Origin: Kineococcus rubinsiae | GTDB taxonomy: Bacteria; Actinomycetota; Actinomycetes; Actinomycetales; Kineococcaceae | Direction: 5' to 3' | DNA length: 52,357 nt | NCBI RefSeq assembly: GCF_011839805.1 | Contig: NZ_VWPY01000032.1 | Span: forward strand, 1 to 52,357 | In this document: positions 1-8,370 of the stretch, one piece after another | Numbering within the stretch: the first letter of the stretch is position 1 | Layout of the letters: every line of letters starts with the position of its first letter | Translations under genes and position numbers: made by a program | The notes under the pieces: generated by a model | Seen by the model: the letters and a program-made list of their open reading frames with translations, nothing else | What the model was told of the DNA's origin: nothing | Databases searched by the model: none

Positions 1-664
1 CCGTCCCGGCCACCAGACCGGCGCGCGCGGCCACGGCCAGCCCGGCGGCGACGTCCACGGCAGGGGCGCCGTCGCCACGGGCGGCGAAGAGCCCCTGCAG
101 CGCAGCGGAGTCCACGCTCCCGCGGGCCGCGGAGGCCAGGAACCGCTCCCCGGCCGCGGTGAGCGCGGCGACTCCGGCCTCGTCGGCCGGGTCGTACCCG
201 GCCCAGTCGGTCTGCACCTGGAGGAGCTCGCTGAGCGCCCGCCGGTCACCGCCCACGAGGCCGAGCAGGCCGGCGCGACCGTCGTCCACCCCGGCGGGGT
301 AGCCGACCCGTCGCCACCCGGTGCCCGGCGCGAACCACACCACCCACCCGAGGAGCTCCTGCGCCGCGAGCGCGCCCAGGTGCTCGAACGGTGCCCAGTC
401 CGGGGCCCCCGCGCAGAGGTCGATCGGCGGGGAGTGGTCCCCGGTGTCGCTGCCGTCGCGGTCCCACCCGTAGCAGAGGGCGCCCCCGTCCTCGCCGAGG
501 ACGAGGTGGGCCGCGCTGCCCCCGTGGTCGTCCAGGTGCGCGCCGGCCTCGTCGATCCACCAGACGTCGCGCACCCCGAGGCAGGCGAGCGCCGCCGAGA
601 ACGCCGCCCAGCGCGACCACATCAGGGCGGGGTCGGGGAGGTCGACCGGTTCGGTGCTCACCAC
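1..664 (-). CDS. Hypothetical protein, GTG start, C-terminus beyond left edge
   Basis: An open minus-strand frame runs from a GTG-GTG pair (664-659) to the left edge without a stop, about 221 residues. Codons end almost always in G or C, and a purine-rich GGCAGGA lies 6 bases before the first GTG. The protein starts VVSTEPVDLPDPALMW and is rich in Asp, Gly and Trp (DVWWIDEAG, GWVVWFAPGTGW), with no signal peptide or membrane segment. I do not recognise the family. Competing frames here have much poorer codon use. It diverges from the thioesterase at 758. Confidence 0.6.
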   Translation of the reverse strand, partial: MVSTEPVDLPDPALMWSRWAAFSAALACLGVRDVWWIDEAGAHLDDHGGSAAHLVLGEDGGALCYGWDRDGSDTGDHSPPIDLCAGAPDWAPFEHLGALAAQELLGWVVWFAPGTGWRRVGYPAGVDDGRAGLLGLVGGDRRALSELLQVQTDWAGYDPADEAGVAALTAAGERFLASAARGSVDSAALQGLFAARGDGAPAVDVAAGLAVAARAGLVAGT

Positions 665-757
665 AACATCCTGCCCGCCAACGGATCGGGAGCGCGGGAG
701 GCCGGTGTCGGGACCGGCCGGGCGACCCGGGAGCGCGCACCCGGCAGACTGCCGCGC

Positions 758-1225
758 GTGAGCACCCTCGCCGACCTCTCCCTGCCGCACGCCGTGGCGG
801 TCCCGATCCCGTTGCGCTGGTCGGACATGGACGCCTTCGGCCACGTCAACAACACGGCGTTCCTGCGCTTCTTCGAGGACGCCCGCTTCACGGCGTTCCC
901 CGCGGCCGGCGTCGGCACCGGTGGGCAGATGTCGACCCGGGTCCTGCTGGCCGCGCGCCACGAGGTGGAGTACCGCGCGCCGCTGCTCTACGGCCGCCAC
1001 CAGCTCACCATCGACATCTGGGCGACCCGGCTGGGCACCAGCAGCGTCGACGTCGCCTACCAGGCCCTCGCGCTGCACGGCGGTCAGGCGAGCGTGGCCG
1101 CGGTCGCCCGCAGCCGCATGGTCATGGTCGACGTGACGTCCGGGCGCCCGCAGGCGCTGGACGAGCAGGAGCGCGCGCAGTTCACCCCCCACCTCGGCGC
1201 CGAGGTCGAGTTCCGCGGCTGGTGA
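758..1225 (+). CDS. Acyl-CoA thioesterase, 4HBT hotdog family
   Basis: A 155-residue protein of usual length for the 4-hydroxybenzoyl-CoA thioesterase (hotdog) family, which hydrolyses acyl-CoA thioesters. The N-terminus carries the family signature WSDMDAFGHVNN (residues 22-33), where the Asp is the usual catalytic residue and HVNN follows it; the core beta strands include HEVEYRAPLLYG. The longer reading frame upstream is not coding-like. I chose GTG 758: CAGACT at 745-750 followed by exactly seven bases gives a leaderless arrangement, and homology begins just after. Substrate is unknown. Confidence 0.85.
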   Translation: MSTLADLSLPHAVAVPIPLRWSDMDAFGHVNNTAFLRFFEDARFTAFPAAGVGTGGQMSTRVLLAARHEVEYRAPLLYGRHQLTIDIWATRLGTSSVDVAYQALALHGGQASVAAVARSRMVMVDVTSGRPQALDEQERAQFTPHLGAEVEFRGW

Positions 1226-1307
1226 GCGCTGGGCCGGGGACGGCGGGCGAGCGGTCGCGAGGAGTTCCACCACGCCGGGCCGCGAGCGCGTGCGTAGGGT
1301 GCCGCGC

Positions 1308-2288
1308 ATGGACTACCGCCGACTCGGCCGCACCGGCCTGCGCGTCTCCCCGCTGTGCCTGGGCACCATGAACTTCGGGCCCCGCACCAGCGAGAGCGAC
1401 AGCCACACCGTCATGGACGCCGCGCACGAGCACGGCATCAACTTCTTCGACACCGCCAACGGCTACGGCAGCCACAAGGGCGAGACGGAGGAGATCGTCG
1501 GGCGCTGGTTCGCCCAGGGCGGTGGCCGGCGCGACCGGACCGTCCTGGCCACCAAGCTGTACGGCGACATGACCGACTGGCCCAACGACGGGAAGCTGTC
1601 GGCCGTCAACATCCGCAAGGCCTGCGACGCCTCGCTGAAGCGGTTGCAGACCGACCACATCGACCTCTACCAGATGCACCACGTCGACCGCGCGACGCCG
1701 TGGGAGGAGATCTGGGAGGGCATGAGCGTCCTGCGGCAGCAGGGCAAGGTCGTCTACGCGGGTTCCTCCAACTTCGCCGGCTGGCACCTCGCGGCCGCGC
1801 AGGCCAGCGCCGCCGAGCGCAAGCTGGTCGGCCTCATCAGCGAGCAGTCCCTCTACAACCTGCTCTCGCGCTGGGTGGAGCTCGAGGTGCTGCCCGCGGC
1901 CGAGCACTACGGCCTCGGCGTCATCCCGTGGTCGCCGCTGGCCGGCGGTCTGCTGGGCGGGGTGCTGGCCAAGCAGGCCGGTGGGGTCGAGGGCCGCGGC
2001 ACCTCCAACGCGGCCGGCATCGAGGAGAACCGCACCGCGCTGGAGGGCTACGAGGCGTTCTGCCGCGAGCTGGGTCACGACCCGGCCGACGTCGGGATCG
2101 CGTGGTTGCTGACCCGGCCCGCGGTCACCGCCCCCATCATCGGCCCTCGCACCGTCGAGCAGCTCACGGGCTCGTTGCGTGCCCTCGACCTGACGCTGGA
2201 CCAGGCGGCGCTCGACCGCCTCGACGAGCTCTTCCCGGCCCCGTTCCCGCACGGGAGCAAGCCGGCGCCCGAGGCCTACGCCTGGTGA
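1308..2288 (+). CDS. Aldo/keto reductase
   Basis: A 326-residue NADPH-dependent aldo/keto reductase, a TIM barrel that reduces carbonyls to alcohols. It begins MDYRRLGRTGLRVSPLCLG, typical of the YajO/YghZ-like branch. The catalytic tetrad is visible as Asp and Tyr in DTANGYG, Lys in ATKLYGD and His in YQMHHVD. The C-terminal nucleotide-binding stretch TAPIIGPRTVEQL is intact. ATG 1308 is preferred over GTG 1290 because TAGGGT (1295-1300) lies seven bases before it, a leaderless -10 layout. The gene ends just before a strong hairpin at 2299 shared with the convergent helicase. Confidence 0.9.
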   Translation: MDYRRLGRTGLRVSPLCLGTMNFGPRTSESDSHTVMDAAHEHGINFFDTANGYGSHKGETEEIVGRWFAQGGGRRDRTVLATKLYGDMTDWPNDGKLSAVNIRKACDASLKRLQTDHIDLYQMHHVDRATPWEEIWEGMSVLRQQGKVVYAGSSNFAGWHLAAAQASAAERKLVGLISEQSLYNLLSRWVELEVLPAAEHYGLGVIPWSPLAGGLLGGVLAKQAGGVEGRGTSNAAGIEENRTALEGYEAFCRELGHDPADVGIAWLLTRPAVTAPIIGPRTVEQLTGSLRALDLTLDQAALDRLDELFPAPFPHGSKPAPEAYAW

Positions 2289-2298
2289 CCCCGCGCTC

Positions 2299-2320
2299 GG
2301 GGGTGCCGGTCGGCACCCCC
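2299..2320. terminator. Bidirectional terminator hairpin
   Basis: A perfect 9-bp stem (GGGGGTGCC at 2299-2307, GGCACCCCC at 2312-2320) with a 4-base loop lies between the convergent aldo/keto reductase and DEAD-box helicase, so it can serve both. Confidence 0.75.
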
Positions 2321-2327
2321 GGGCGGC

Positions 2328-4106
2328 TCAGTCGCGGGGCGGCCGGTCGTCCCCGCGGTCCGGCCGCCCCTGCGCCGGGGCGTCGGAGCCACCGGCCTGG
2401 TCGCGCTTGACCGTGGGCCGCCGGCCCTTGATCGTCGCCTGCCGCAGCGCGGCGATCACGTCGGCGGCCGAGGTCTCGGGGACCTCGACCAGCGAGAACC
2501 GCTCGGAGATCTCGATGCCGCCGACGTCGCGGCCGTTCAGCCCCGCCTCGCCGGTGATCGCGCCGACCAGGTCGCCCGGCCGGACACCCGCGCTGCGGCC
2601 CAGGCCGATGAACAGCCGGGCCATGCCCGCCCCCGAGCGGGGCCGACCGCCCGCGCCCCGGCCCCGGGGGTCCGCACCGGAGCGCGGGGAGCCGCCGCGG
2701 TCGCGGTCGGAGCGGTCGGGGCCGGAGCGCAGCGGCACGTCGGGGATGTCCTCGTCGTCCCCGGCCGGGGCGCTGGCCTCGTGCGCGAGCTTCACGGCGG
2801 CCAGGGCGACGTCGACGACGTCGAACTCGTCGGTGAGCGCGTCCACGACCGCCCGGAAGCGGTCCAGCTCGTCCTCCAGCAGGCTCTCCCGCAGCGCCGC
2901 CCGGGTGAGCTCCAGCCGCCGGGCGCGCAGGTCGGCCACCGTGGGCAGCTTCTCCACGCTGATCCGCGACCCGGTGACGTGCTCGATGGTCTTCAGCATC
3001 CGGTGCCCGCGGGGTTCCACGAGCGTGATGGCGGTGCCCTCGCGCCCGGCGCGGCCGACCCGGCCGATGCGGTGCACGTAGGTCTCCGCCGCCGCCGGCA
3101 CGTCGTAGTTCACGACGTGGGTCAGCTGGTCGATGTCGAGCCCGCGGGCGGCGACGTCGGTGGCCACCAGCAGCTCCGCCGTGCCGGCCCGCAGCCTCCC
3201 CATCACGCGGTCGCGCTGCTCCTGGCTCAGCCCGCCGTGCAGCGCCTCGGCCCGGTACCCGCGGGCGTTCAGCGTCTCCGACAGCGAGTTAACCTCCTCG
3301 CGCGTGCGGCAGAACACGATCGCCGCGGTCGGCGCCTCCAGGTCCAGGACGCGACCCAGGGCGGCCGGCTTGCTGGCGCGGGGCACGACGTAGGCGGTCT
3401 GGCGGACCAGCGGCCCCTCCCCGGACGCCGGCCGCTCGCGCGCGATGGCCAGGCGCACGGGGTCGCGCAGGTAGCGGCGGGCCAGGGCGTCGAGGCGGCG
3501 CGGCATGGTCGCCGAGAACATCACCGTCTGCCGCTCGGCCGGCGTCTCGTCGAGGATGGCCTCGAGGTCCTCGGCGAAGCCCATGTCCAGCATCTCGTCG
3601 GCCTCGTCCAGGACGACGGTGGTGAGACCGCCCAGGCGCAGGGTGGAGCGCTGCAGGTGGTCCAGCGCCCGGCCGGGGGTCGCGACGACGACGTCGACGC
3701 CGCCGTCCAGCGCCCGCAGCTGCCGGCCGATGGGCTGCCCGCCGTAGACCGGGACGACCCGGGTGCCCAGCCCGCGGCCGTAGCGGTAGAAGGCCTCGGC
3801 CACCTGGATGGCCAGCTCGCGGGTGGGCACGAGGACCAGGGCCGCCGGGTCCCGCTCCGTCCGGCCGGCGGGCAGCCGCTGCAGCACGGGCAGCGCGTAG
3901 GCCGCGGTCTTGCCGGTGCCCGTGGCCGCCTGCCCCTGCAGGTCCCTGCCCTCGATGAGCGGCGGGACCGCCTCGCGCTGGATCGGGGTGGGCTCCTCGT
4001 AGCCCAGGCCGGTCAGCACGCTCAGCAGCTCGGGACGCAGGCCCAGCGCGGCGAAGGTGCCGCCGTCGTCGTCCGCCGGCGGGGTGGTCTCTGCGGGGCT
4101 GGTCAC
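2328..4106 (-). CDS. DEAD-box ATP-dependent RNA helicase with DbpA-type RNA-binding domain
   Basis: A 592-residue RNA helicase. In order: Q motif GYEEPTPIQ (35-43), motif I ATGTGKT (61-67), motif Ia PTREL, motif II DEAD (167-170), motif III SAT (198-200), the second RecA lobe with TDVAARGLD and HRIGRVGR, an acidic and Arg/Gly-rich linker, then a C-terminal fold starting ARLFIGLGRSAGVRPGD that matches the DbpA/CsdA RNA-binding domain. The likely role is ribosome assembly or mRNA unwinding at low temperature (DeaD/CsdA-like), inferred from the domain order. GTG start at 4106. It stands alone, and its promoter must lie in 4107-4300. Confidence 0.93.
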   Translation of the reverse strand: MTSPAETTPPADDDGGTFAALGLRPELLSVLTGLGYEEPTPIQREAVPPLIEGRDLQGQAATGTGKTAAYALPVLQRLPAGRTERDPAALVLVPTRELAIQVAEAFYRYGRGLGTRVVPVYGGQPIGRQLRALDGGVDVVVATPGRALDHLQRSTLRLGGLTTVVLDEADEMLDMGFAEDLEAILDETPAERQTVMFSATMPRRLDALARRYLRDPVRLAIARERPASGEGPLVRQTAYVVPRASKPAALGRVLDLEAPTAAIVFCRTREEVNSLSETLNARGYRAEALHGGLSQEQRDRVMGRLRAGTAELLVATDVAARGLDIDQLTHVVNYDVPAAAETYVHRIGRVGRAGREGTAITLVEPRGHRMLKTIEHVTGSRISVEKLPTVADLRARRLELTRAALRESLLEDELDRFRAVVDALTDEFDVVDVALAAVKLAHEASAPAGDDEDIPDVPLRSGPDRSDRDRGGSPRSGADPRGRGAGGRPRSGAGMARLFIGLGRSAGVRPGDLVGAITGEAGLNGRDVGGIEISERFSLVEVPETSAADVIAALRQATIKGRRPTVKRDQAGGSDAPAQGRPDRGDDRPPRD

Positions 4107-4308
4107 CGGGACATCCTGCCGCCCGGCGCCCCGCCGCGTGCGACGCGGGCTCCCGCGCCGCTCGCCGGACCGGGCGCGGGAGCCGGTTCGGCGGGCTGCG
4201 CACCGCTCCCGCTAGGACCGGCGCTCACGCGGCGCGATGGCGCTGCTCCGTCCGGGGCGCTGTCCGCGGCCCACCGCGGTCCGGCTTGCACCCCGCTCGC
4301 CCTCATCC

Positions 4309-4328
4309 CTACCCTCACGTAAGGGTAG
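4309..4328. promoter_or_regulatory. Inverted repeat, possible operator
   Basis: CTACCCT (4309-4315) and AGGGTAG (4322-4328) form 7-bp arms around six bases. The repeat lies in the divergent spacer between the helicase and the acyltransferase, immediately before a TTGACC (4331-4336). It resembles a dimeric repressor site; no regulator is identified. Confidence 0.35.
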
Positions 4329-4353
4329 AGTTGACCGTCAGGTGAGGGAGGGC

Positions 4354-4370
4354 GGTGCGCACAGCGCACC
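4354..4370 (+). promoter_or_regulatory. 5'-leader hairpin before the acyltransferase ribosome binding site
   Basis: GGTGCGC (4354-4360), a 3-base ACA loop and GCGCACC (4364-4370) form a 7-bp hairpin that ends five bases before the ribosome binding site GGGGAGAGG (4375-4383). It argues that translation starts at GTG 4388 rather than at GTG 4355, which lies inside the stem. Confidence 0.35.
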
Positions 4371-4387
4371 CTCCGGGGAGAGGTGGC

Positions 4388-5584
4388 GTGGGTCCGACCG
4401 CGAGGCACACCGGTGAGCCGACCCGTGCCGTCCCGACGCCGGACCGACCGGACCCGACGAGCCGGCACGGCGCGGCCCCGGTCGAGGACCGGCGGGCGAA
4501 CCTCGCCCAGGCGTTCGACCCGCGCAGCAACGCGCTGAACGTCCTGCGGCTGCTGTTCGCGGGAACGGTGGCCCTCGCGCACACGCTGCTGCTCGGGTTC
4601 GGGTACCAGCCCCTCACCGGTTCCACCGACCTCGGCAGCCTCGCGGTCGACGGCTTCTTCGTCCTCAGCGGTTTCCTGGTCGCCCGCAGCTACCTGCGGC
4701 TGGACTCGTTGCGCCGCTTCGCCTGGCACCGCGCGCTGCGCATCCTCCCGGGTTTCTGGGCCTGCCTCCTGGGCACCGCCCTCGTCGTCGCCCCCCTGCT
4801 CGCCGTGCTCGCCGGGCGACCGGCGGCGTCGGTGTTCTCGGGCGAGGACTCCGCCGGGTCCTACCTGGGTTCCAACGCGCTGCTGGTGATGCGCCAGTTC
4901 GGGATCTCGGGGCTGCCCGGCGAGGCCGCCGTGCACGACCAGCTCGACGGGTCGCTCTGGACGCTGTTCTTCGAGGCCGGGTGCTACGCGCTCGTCGCGG
5001 TCCTCGGGGTCCTGGGTGTCCTGCAGCGCAGGCGCTCCCTCGTCCTGGGGCTGTGCGTCGCGCTGTGGGCGCTGACCGTCGCACCGCTGGTGGGGGTGCC
5101 GGTGCTCGAGCACCCGCTGCTGCAGGCGCTGCACGCCGGTGACGTGCTGCGCTTCGGGCTGATGTTCCTGCTCGGCTCCGCGGGTCACCTCTTCGCCGAC
5201 CGCGTCCCGGTCCGGCGCCTCCTGGCCCTGCTCGCCCTCGGCCTCCTCGCCGCCGGGCTGTTCCTGCTCCCCGACCGGATGCCGGCCGCCCCCGCCTCCG
5301 CCTACCTCTGCCTGTACGCCGTCGTGCGCCTGCCGTGGCGGTGGAACCCGCGCTGGGACCTGTCCTACGGCGTGTACGTGTGGCACTGGCCCGTCGCCCT
5401 GGTGCTGGTCGCGCTCGGCGCGAGGGGTCTCACGACCGTCCCCTTCGTCCTCGCCGGCCTGGCCGTCACCGCGGCCGTCGCCGCGGCCTCGTGGAACTTC
5501 GTGGAGAGGCCCGCGTTGAGCTGGAAGGACGCCGCGTGGGTCACCCGCGCAACGCCCCGACCGCACACCCGGACACGACCGTGA
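4388..5584 (+). CDS. Acyltransferase 3 family membrane protein
   Basis: A polytopic membrane protein of about 398 residues in the acyltransferase-3 (OafA/NodX-type) family, which transfers acyl groups to cell-surface sugars or lipids. Family landmarks are the His in ALAHTLLLGFG, the VDGFFVLSGFLVARSYLR segment, the Arg-rich HRALRILPGFW motif, and the late GVYVWHWPVALVL helix. About ten hydrophobic segments follow one another with short loops. Start GTG 4388 is chosen for its GGGGAGAGG ribosome binding site. A glycosyltransferase follows 68 bases later on the same strand, so the pair may build or decorate one surface glycan. Confidence 0.85.
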   Translation: MGPTARHTGEPTRAVPTPDRPDPTSRHGAAPVEDRRANLAQAFDPRSNALNVLRLLFAGTVALAHTLLLGFGYQPLTGSTDLGSLAVDGFFVLSGFLVARSYLRLDSLRRFAWHRALRILPGFWACLLGTALVVAPLLAVLAGRPAASVFSGEDSAGSYLGSNALLVMRQFGISGLPGEAAVHDQLDGSLWTLFFEAGCYALVAVLGVLGVLQRRRSLVLGLCVALWALTVAPLVGVPVLEHPLLQALHAGDVLRFGLMFLLGSAGHLFADRVPVRRLLALLALGLLAAGLFLLPDRMPAAPASAYLCLYAVVRLPWRWNPRWDLSYGVYVWHWPVALVLVALGARGLTTVPFVLAGLAVTAAVAAASWNFVERPALSWKDAAWVTRATPRPHTRTRP

Positions 5585-5652
5585 TCCCCGCCGCGCCCCC
5601 GGGCGCGGCAGACCACGCGCTGCCTGCAGTGCGACCACCCGAGGAGCAGAGC

Positions 5653-6918
5653 ATGGACGACGTCCGAGGTGACGCCGACGTGGCGGGAACGACCGGGGTC
5701 ACGGCTCCGCCGCCGCCCTTCCGGGCCCCCTCCCCCCGGAGCTCCGCCGAGTCCGCGCCGGTCGGCTCACGGCTGCGCGTCCTGGTCCTGGGGGTCGGAT
5801 GGGACCGCCCCGGCGGCCTGAACCGCTACGTCCAGGACCTGCACCGGGCGCTGTCCGGGCGAGGCGGCGCCCGTCCCGGCAGCCGCAGCGCGGTCCGCAC
5901 CGTCGTCCTGGGACCCGCGGAGGACGCGCCGCACGACGTCACCGAGGCGGCCGCCGACACCCGCCCCCTGCCGGTCCGGCTGCGCTCGTTCGACCGCACC
6001 GCGCGGCACTGGGGCGCCGACTGCGACGTCGTCGACGTGCACTTCGCCTACCTCGCCTACCTGCCCGTGGTCGTCGGCGCCCTGCGGCGCAAGCCCCTGG
6101 TCGTGCACTTCCACGGCCCCTGGGCGGGCGAGAGCCAGGAGGCGGGCGAGCGCAGCGGGCTCGCGCTGCGCGTCAAGCGGTCCCTCGAGCGCGCGGTCTA
6201 CACCCGCGCCCACCGCCTCGTGGTGCTGTCCGAGGCCTTCGCCGAGCTCCTCGTGCGCGAGTACGGGGTGGACCCGGCGCGGGTGAGCGTCGTGGCGCCC
6301 GGGGTCGACCTGACCGCGTTCACACCCGGCCGGGAGGCGGCCCGCCGCCGGCTCGGCCTCGAGGCGGGACGCCGGGTCGTCTTCGCCGCCCGCCGCCTGG
6401 TCCCCCGCGTCGGCCTGGACGTGCTGGTCGAGGCCTGGGCGCGCCTGCCGCGCCGCCCCGACGACCTGCTCCTCCTCGCGGGTGAGGGCCCCGAGCTCGA
6501 CGCGCTCACCGACCTCGTGCGGAGTCTCGGCCTCGAGGACTCGGTGCGCCTCCTGGGCCGGATCGGTGAGGCGGAGCTCGTCGACCACTTCCGCGCCGCG
6601 GACCTGTCCGTGATGCCCTCCCGGTCCCTGGAGGGCTTCGGTCTCAGCGCCGTGGAGTCCCTGGCGTGCGGGACCCCGGTCGTCGTCACCGACGTCGGTG
6701 GCCTGCCCAGCGTGGTCCGCGGCCTCGACGCCTCGCTCGTGGTCGCGCCGGGCGACGCCGACGCCCTCGCTGCGCGGCTCTCCAGCGCCCTGGCCGGGGA
6801 CGTGCCCGACGCCGACGCCTGCCGGCGTCACGCCGAGGGCTTCTCCTGGCGGCGCGCGGCCGACCACCACGAGCGCATCTACGCCGAGGCGTTCCAGGCC
6901 GCGACAGGGACGCGGTAG
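5653..6918 (+). CDS. GT4-family glycosyltransferase
   Basis: A 421-residue GT-B glycosyltransferase. The N-terminal lobe begins after a Pro-rich leader with RVLVLGVGWDRPGGLNRYV, the GG loop of GT4 enzymes. HFHGPWAG follows, and the C-terminal donor lobe has the EX7E motif with E327 and E335 in LEGFGLSAVE, then CGTPVVVTDVGGLP. Start ATG 5653 follows a GAGGAG ribosome binding site; longer upstream frames lack coding character. It probably transfers a nucleotide-activated sugar to a cell-envelope acceptor together with the upstream acyltransferase. The sugar specificity cannot be read from sequence. Confidence 0.9.
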   Translation: MDDVRGDADVAGTTGVTAPPPPFRAPSPRSSAESAPVGSRLRVLVLGVGWDRPGGLNRYVQDLHRALSGRGGARPGSRSAVRTVVLGPAEDAPHDVTEAAADTRPLPVRLRSFDRTARHWGADCDVVDVHFAYLAYLPVVVGALRRKPLVVHFHGPWAGESQEAGERSGLALRVKRSLERAVYTRAHRLVVLSEAFAELLVREYGVDPARVSVVAPGVDLTAFTPGREAARRRLGLEAGRRVVFAARRLVPRVGLDVLVEAWARLPRRPDDLLLLAGEGPELDALTDLVRSLGLEDSVRLLGRIGEAELVDHFRAADLSVMPSRSLEGFGLSAVESLACGTPVVVTDVGGLPSVVRGLDASLVVAPGDADALAARLSSALAGDVPDADACRRHAEGFSWRRAADHHERIYAEAFQAATGTR

Positions 6919-7142
6919 CGGCACCCGCTCCCGGCACCTGCTCCCGGCGCCTCATCCGGGGCGTCGCCTGTGGGCCACGCACCCGGCGCGCCCGCCGGCA
7001 TCGCGGACGCATCCAGCCTGCGAGGGACCGCCGGCTCCAGCAGACGCATCCTCAGGACCCAGATCCACCACAGTCGACGCACAGCTCGGGAGGCGACAAA
7101 GGAGGTGCCGGAACGCTCCGGCCACACCGGACGGGGAACACG

Positions 7143-7808
7143 ATGAAGATCAACAAGAGGAACATCGCCGCGGGCACCATCGGTGCCGTCGCCGCCAGCG
7201 GGCTGGGGCTGGTCATGCTGGGCGCACCGCTGGCCTCCGCCGCGACCAGCACCACCGATGGCAGTTCCTCCACGGCCACGACCGCGACGGGCGTGAGCGG
7301 GCGCCTGCAGGCCATCACCGATGCGCTGAAGGGCCTGGTCACCGACGGCACCTTGACCCAGCAGCAGGCGGACACCGTGGCGAGCACCCTGGGCTCCTCC
7401 GACGCCCTGCGAGGGGGGCGCGGCGGCGGGCGGGGCCTCGACCTGGACGCAGCAGCCACCGCGATCGGCATCAGCGCCGACGACCTGCGCACCGCGCTGC
7501 AGGCCGACGGCGCCACCCCGGCCACGGTCGCGGCCGCGCACGACGTCGACGAGCAGACCCTCGTCGACGCTCTGGTCGCGGCGGGCAAGACGCGGGCGCA
7601 GCAGGCCGTCACCGACGGCCGCCTCACCCAGGCGCAGGCGGACCAGCGCATCGCCGATCTGCCCGCTCGCGTGGCCACCGCCGTCGACGCCGAGTTCACC
7701 GGCGGGCACGGCGGCTCGCGCGGCGACGACAGCGACTCCACCAGCGGCTCCACCAGCAGCTCCGCGAGCGCCTCGACCAGCAGCTCGACGAGCACCAGCA
7801 GCACCTGA
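7143..7808 (+). CDS. Secreted alpha-helical protein with Ser-rich tail
   Basis: A 221-residue exported protein. A basic N-terminus (MKINKRN), a hydrophobic core and an ASA cleavage site near residue 34 form a Sec signal peptide. The mature part holds two similar helical segments, LVTDGTLTQQQADTV and AVTDGRLTQAQADQR, around an Asp/Ala-rich middle, and ends in about 40 residues of almost only Ser, Thr, Gly and Asp. Such proteins are common and uncharacterised in actinobacteria. ATG 7143 fits the signal peptide. The cytochrome-like pair at 8035 follows beyond a terminator, so it is a separate unit. Confidence 0.75.
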   Translation: MKINKRNIAAGTIGAVAASGLGLVMLGAPLASAATSTTDGSSSTATTATGVSGRLQAITDALKGLVTDGTLTQQQADTVASTLGSSDALRGGRGGGRGLDLDAAATAIGISADDLRTALQADGATPATVAAAHDVDEQTLVDALVAAGKTRAQQAVTDGRLTQAQADQRIADLPARVATAVDAEFTGGHGGSRGDDSDSTSGSTSSSASASTSSSTSTSST

Positions 7809-7830
7809 GACAGGCTGCTGCGTTCACCTC

Positions 7831-7858
7831 TGCGCCGACCCGCCATCGGGTCGGTGCA
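7831..7858 (+). terminator. Terminator hairpin after the secreted protein
   Basis: TGCGCCGACCCG (7831-7842) pairs with CGGGTCGGTGCA (7847-7858), a 12-bp stem with one G-T pair and a 4-base loop, 23 bases after the stop codon. There is no U-tract, as is usual in such GC-rich genomes. Confidence 0.65.
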
Positions 7859-8034
7859 GGGCGGAGCCCGCTCAGCCTGCAGCGGCCGCTGAACCGGCCG
7901 ACCCCCCGCACCTGAGGACCGGCGGTCCACTCCCTCCCCCGCTCAGGTGCCGCGGCACCCGAGTCCACTCCCCGAGGCTGGTAGCTGATGTCCAGAGAAC
8001 CGTCCGTGCCGACCCACCGACAGGAGCGGTCGAC

Positions 8035-8370
8035 GTGACCTCGCACCCTGGACGACGCGCTGGGTCCGTCGCGGTGTCCATCGCCCGCCACGGCCGCCGC
8101 TTCACGGGAGCGGTCCTGATCGTCGCGGCGGTCGTCGGGATCGGCGTGGGCGTCGCCGCCCCGGAGATCAGCCCGGTCGCCCCGGCCACCGTCACGGCCG
8201 CCGCCGTCCCTGCCGCCGTCGACGACACCCCGACGGCCACCCCTCTGGATGCGCGCACCGACCGCGGTCGAGACGGCAGGGGCCAGGACGGCGTCGGCCG
8301 GATCACCGTCACCGACGGCGGCCAGCAGAACGCCGGGCCGGGGCGTGGCGGAAATGGTGGTCGGCGGTGA
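8035..8370 (+). CDS. Small single-TM protein coupled to the ferric-reductase-like gene
   Basis: A 111-residue protein. The basic N-terminus (residues 1-22) leads into one hydrophobic helix (GAVLIVAAVVGIGVGVAA), followed by an Ala/Pro/Thr stretch and a Gly/Arg/Asp-rich tail predicted to be disordered outside the membrane. The start is GTG 8035, eight bases after AGGAG. The stop overlaps the next start (GTGA at 8367-8370), so the two are translationally coupled. I do not recognise the family; it may be an accessory subunit or assembly factor of the flavocytochrome. Confidence 0.6.
   Translation: MTSHPGRRAGSVAVSIARHGRRFTGAVLIVAAVVGIGVGVAAPEISPVAPATVTAAAVPAAVDDTPTATPLDARTDRGRDGRGQDGVGRITVTDGGQQNAGPGRGGNGGRR

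Noticed and set aside
2781-4322. A 513-codon plus-strand frame opposite the helicase
   Set aside because: It is the antisense shadow of a clear DEAD-box helicase; composition is Arg/Gly/Val-rich without domain motifs.
4355-4387. GTG 4355 as acyltransferase start
   Set aside because: It lies inside a hairpin and lacks a ribosome binding site; GTG 4388 has GGGGAGAGG.
7871-7895. CTCAGC...GCTGAACC as a fourth two-component site
   Set aside because: The half-sites are inverted and wrongly spaced, not 11-bp direct repeats.
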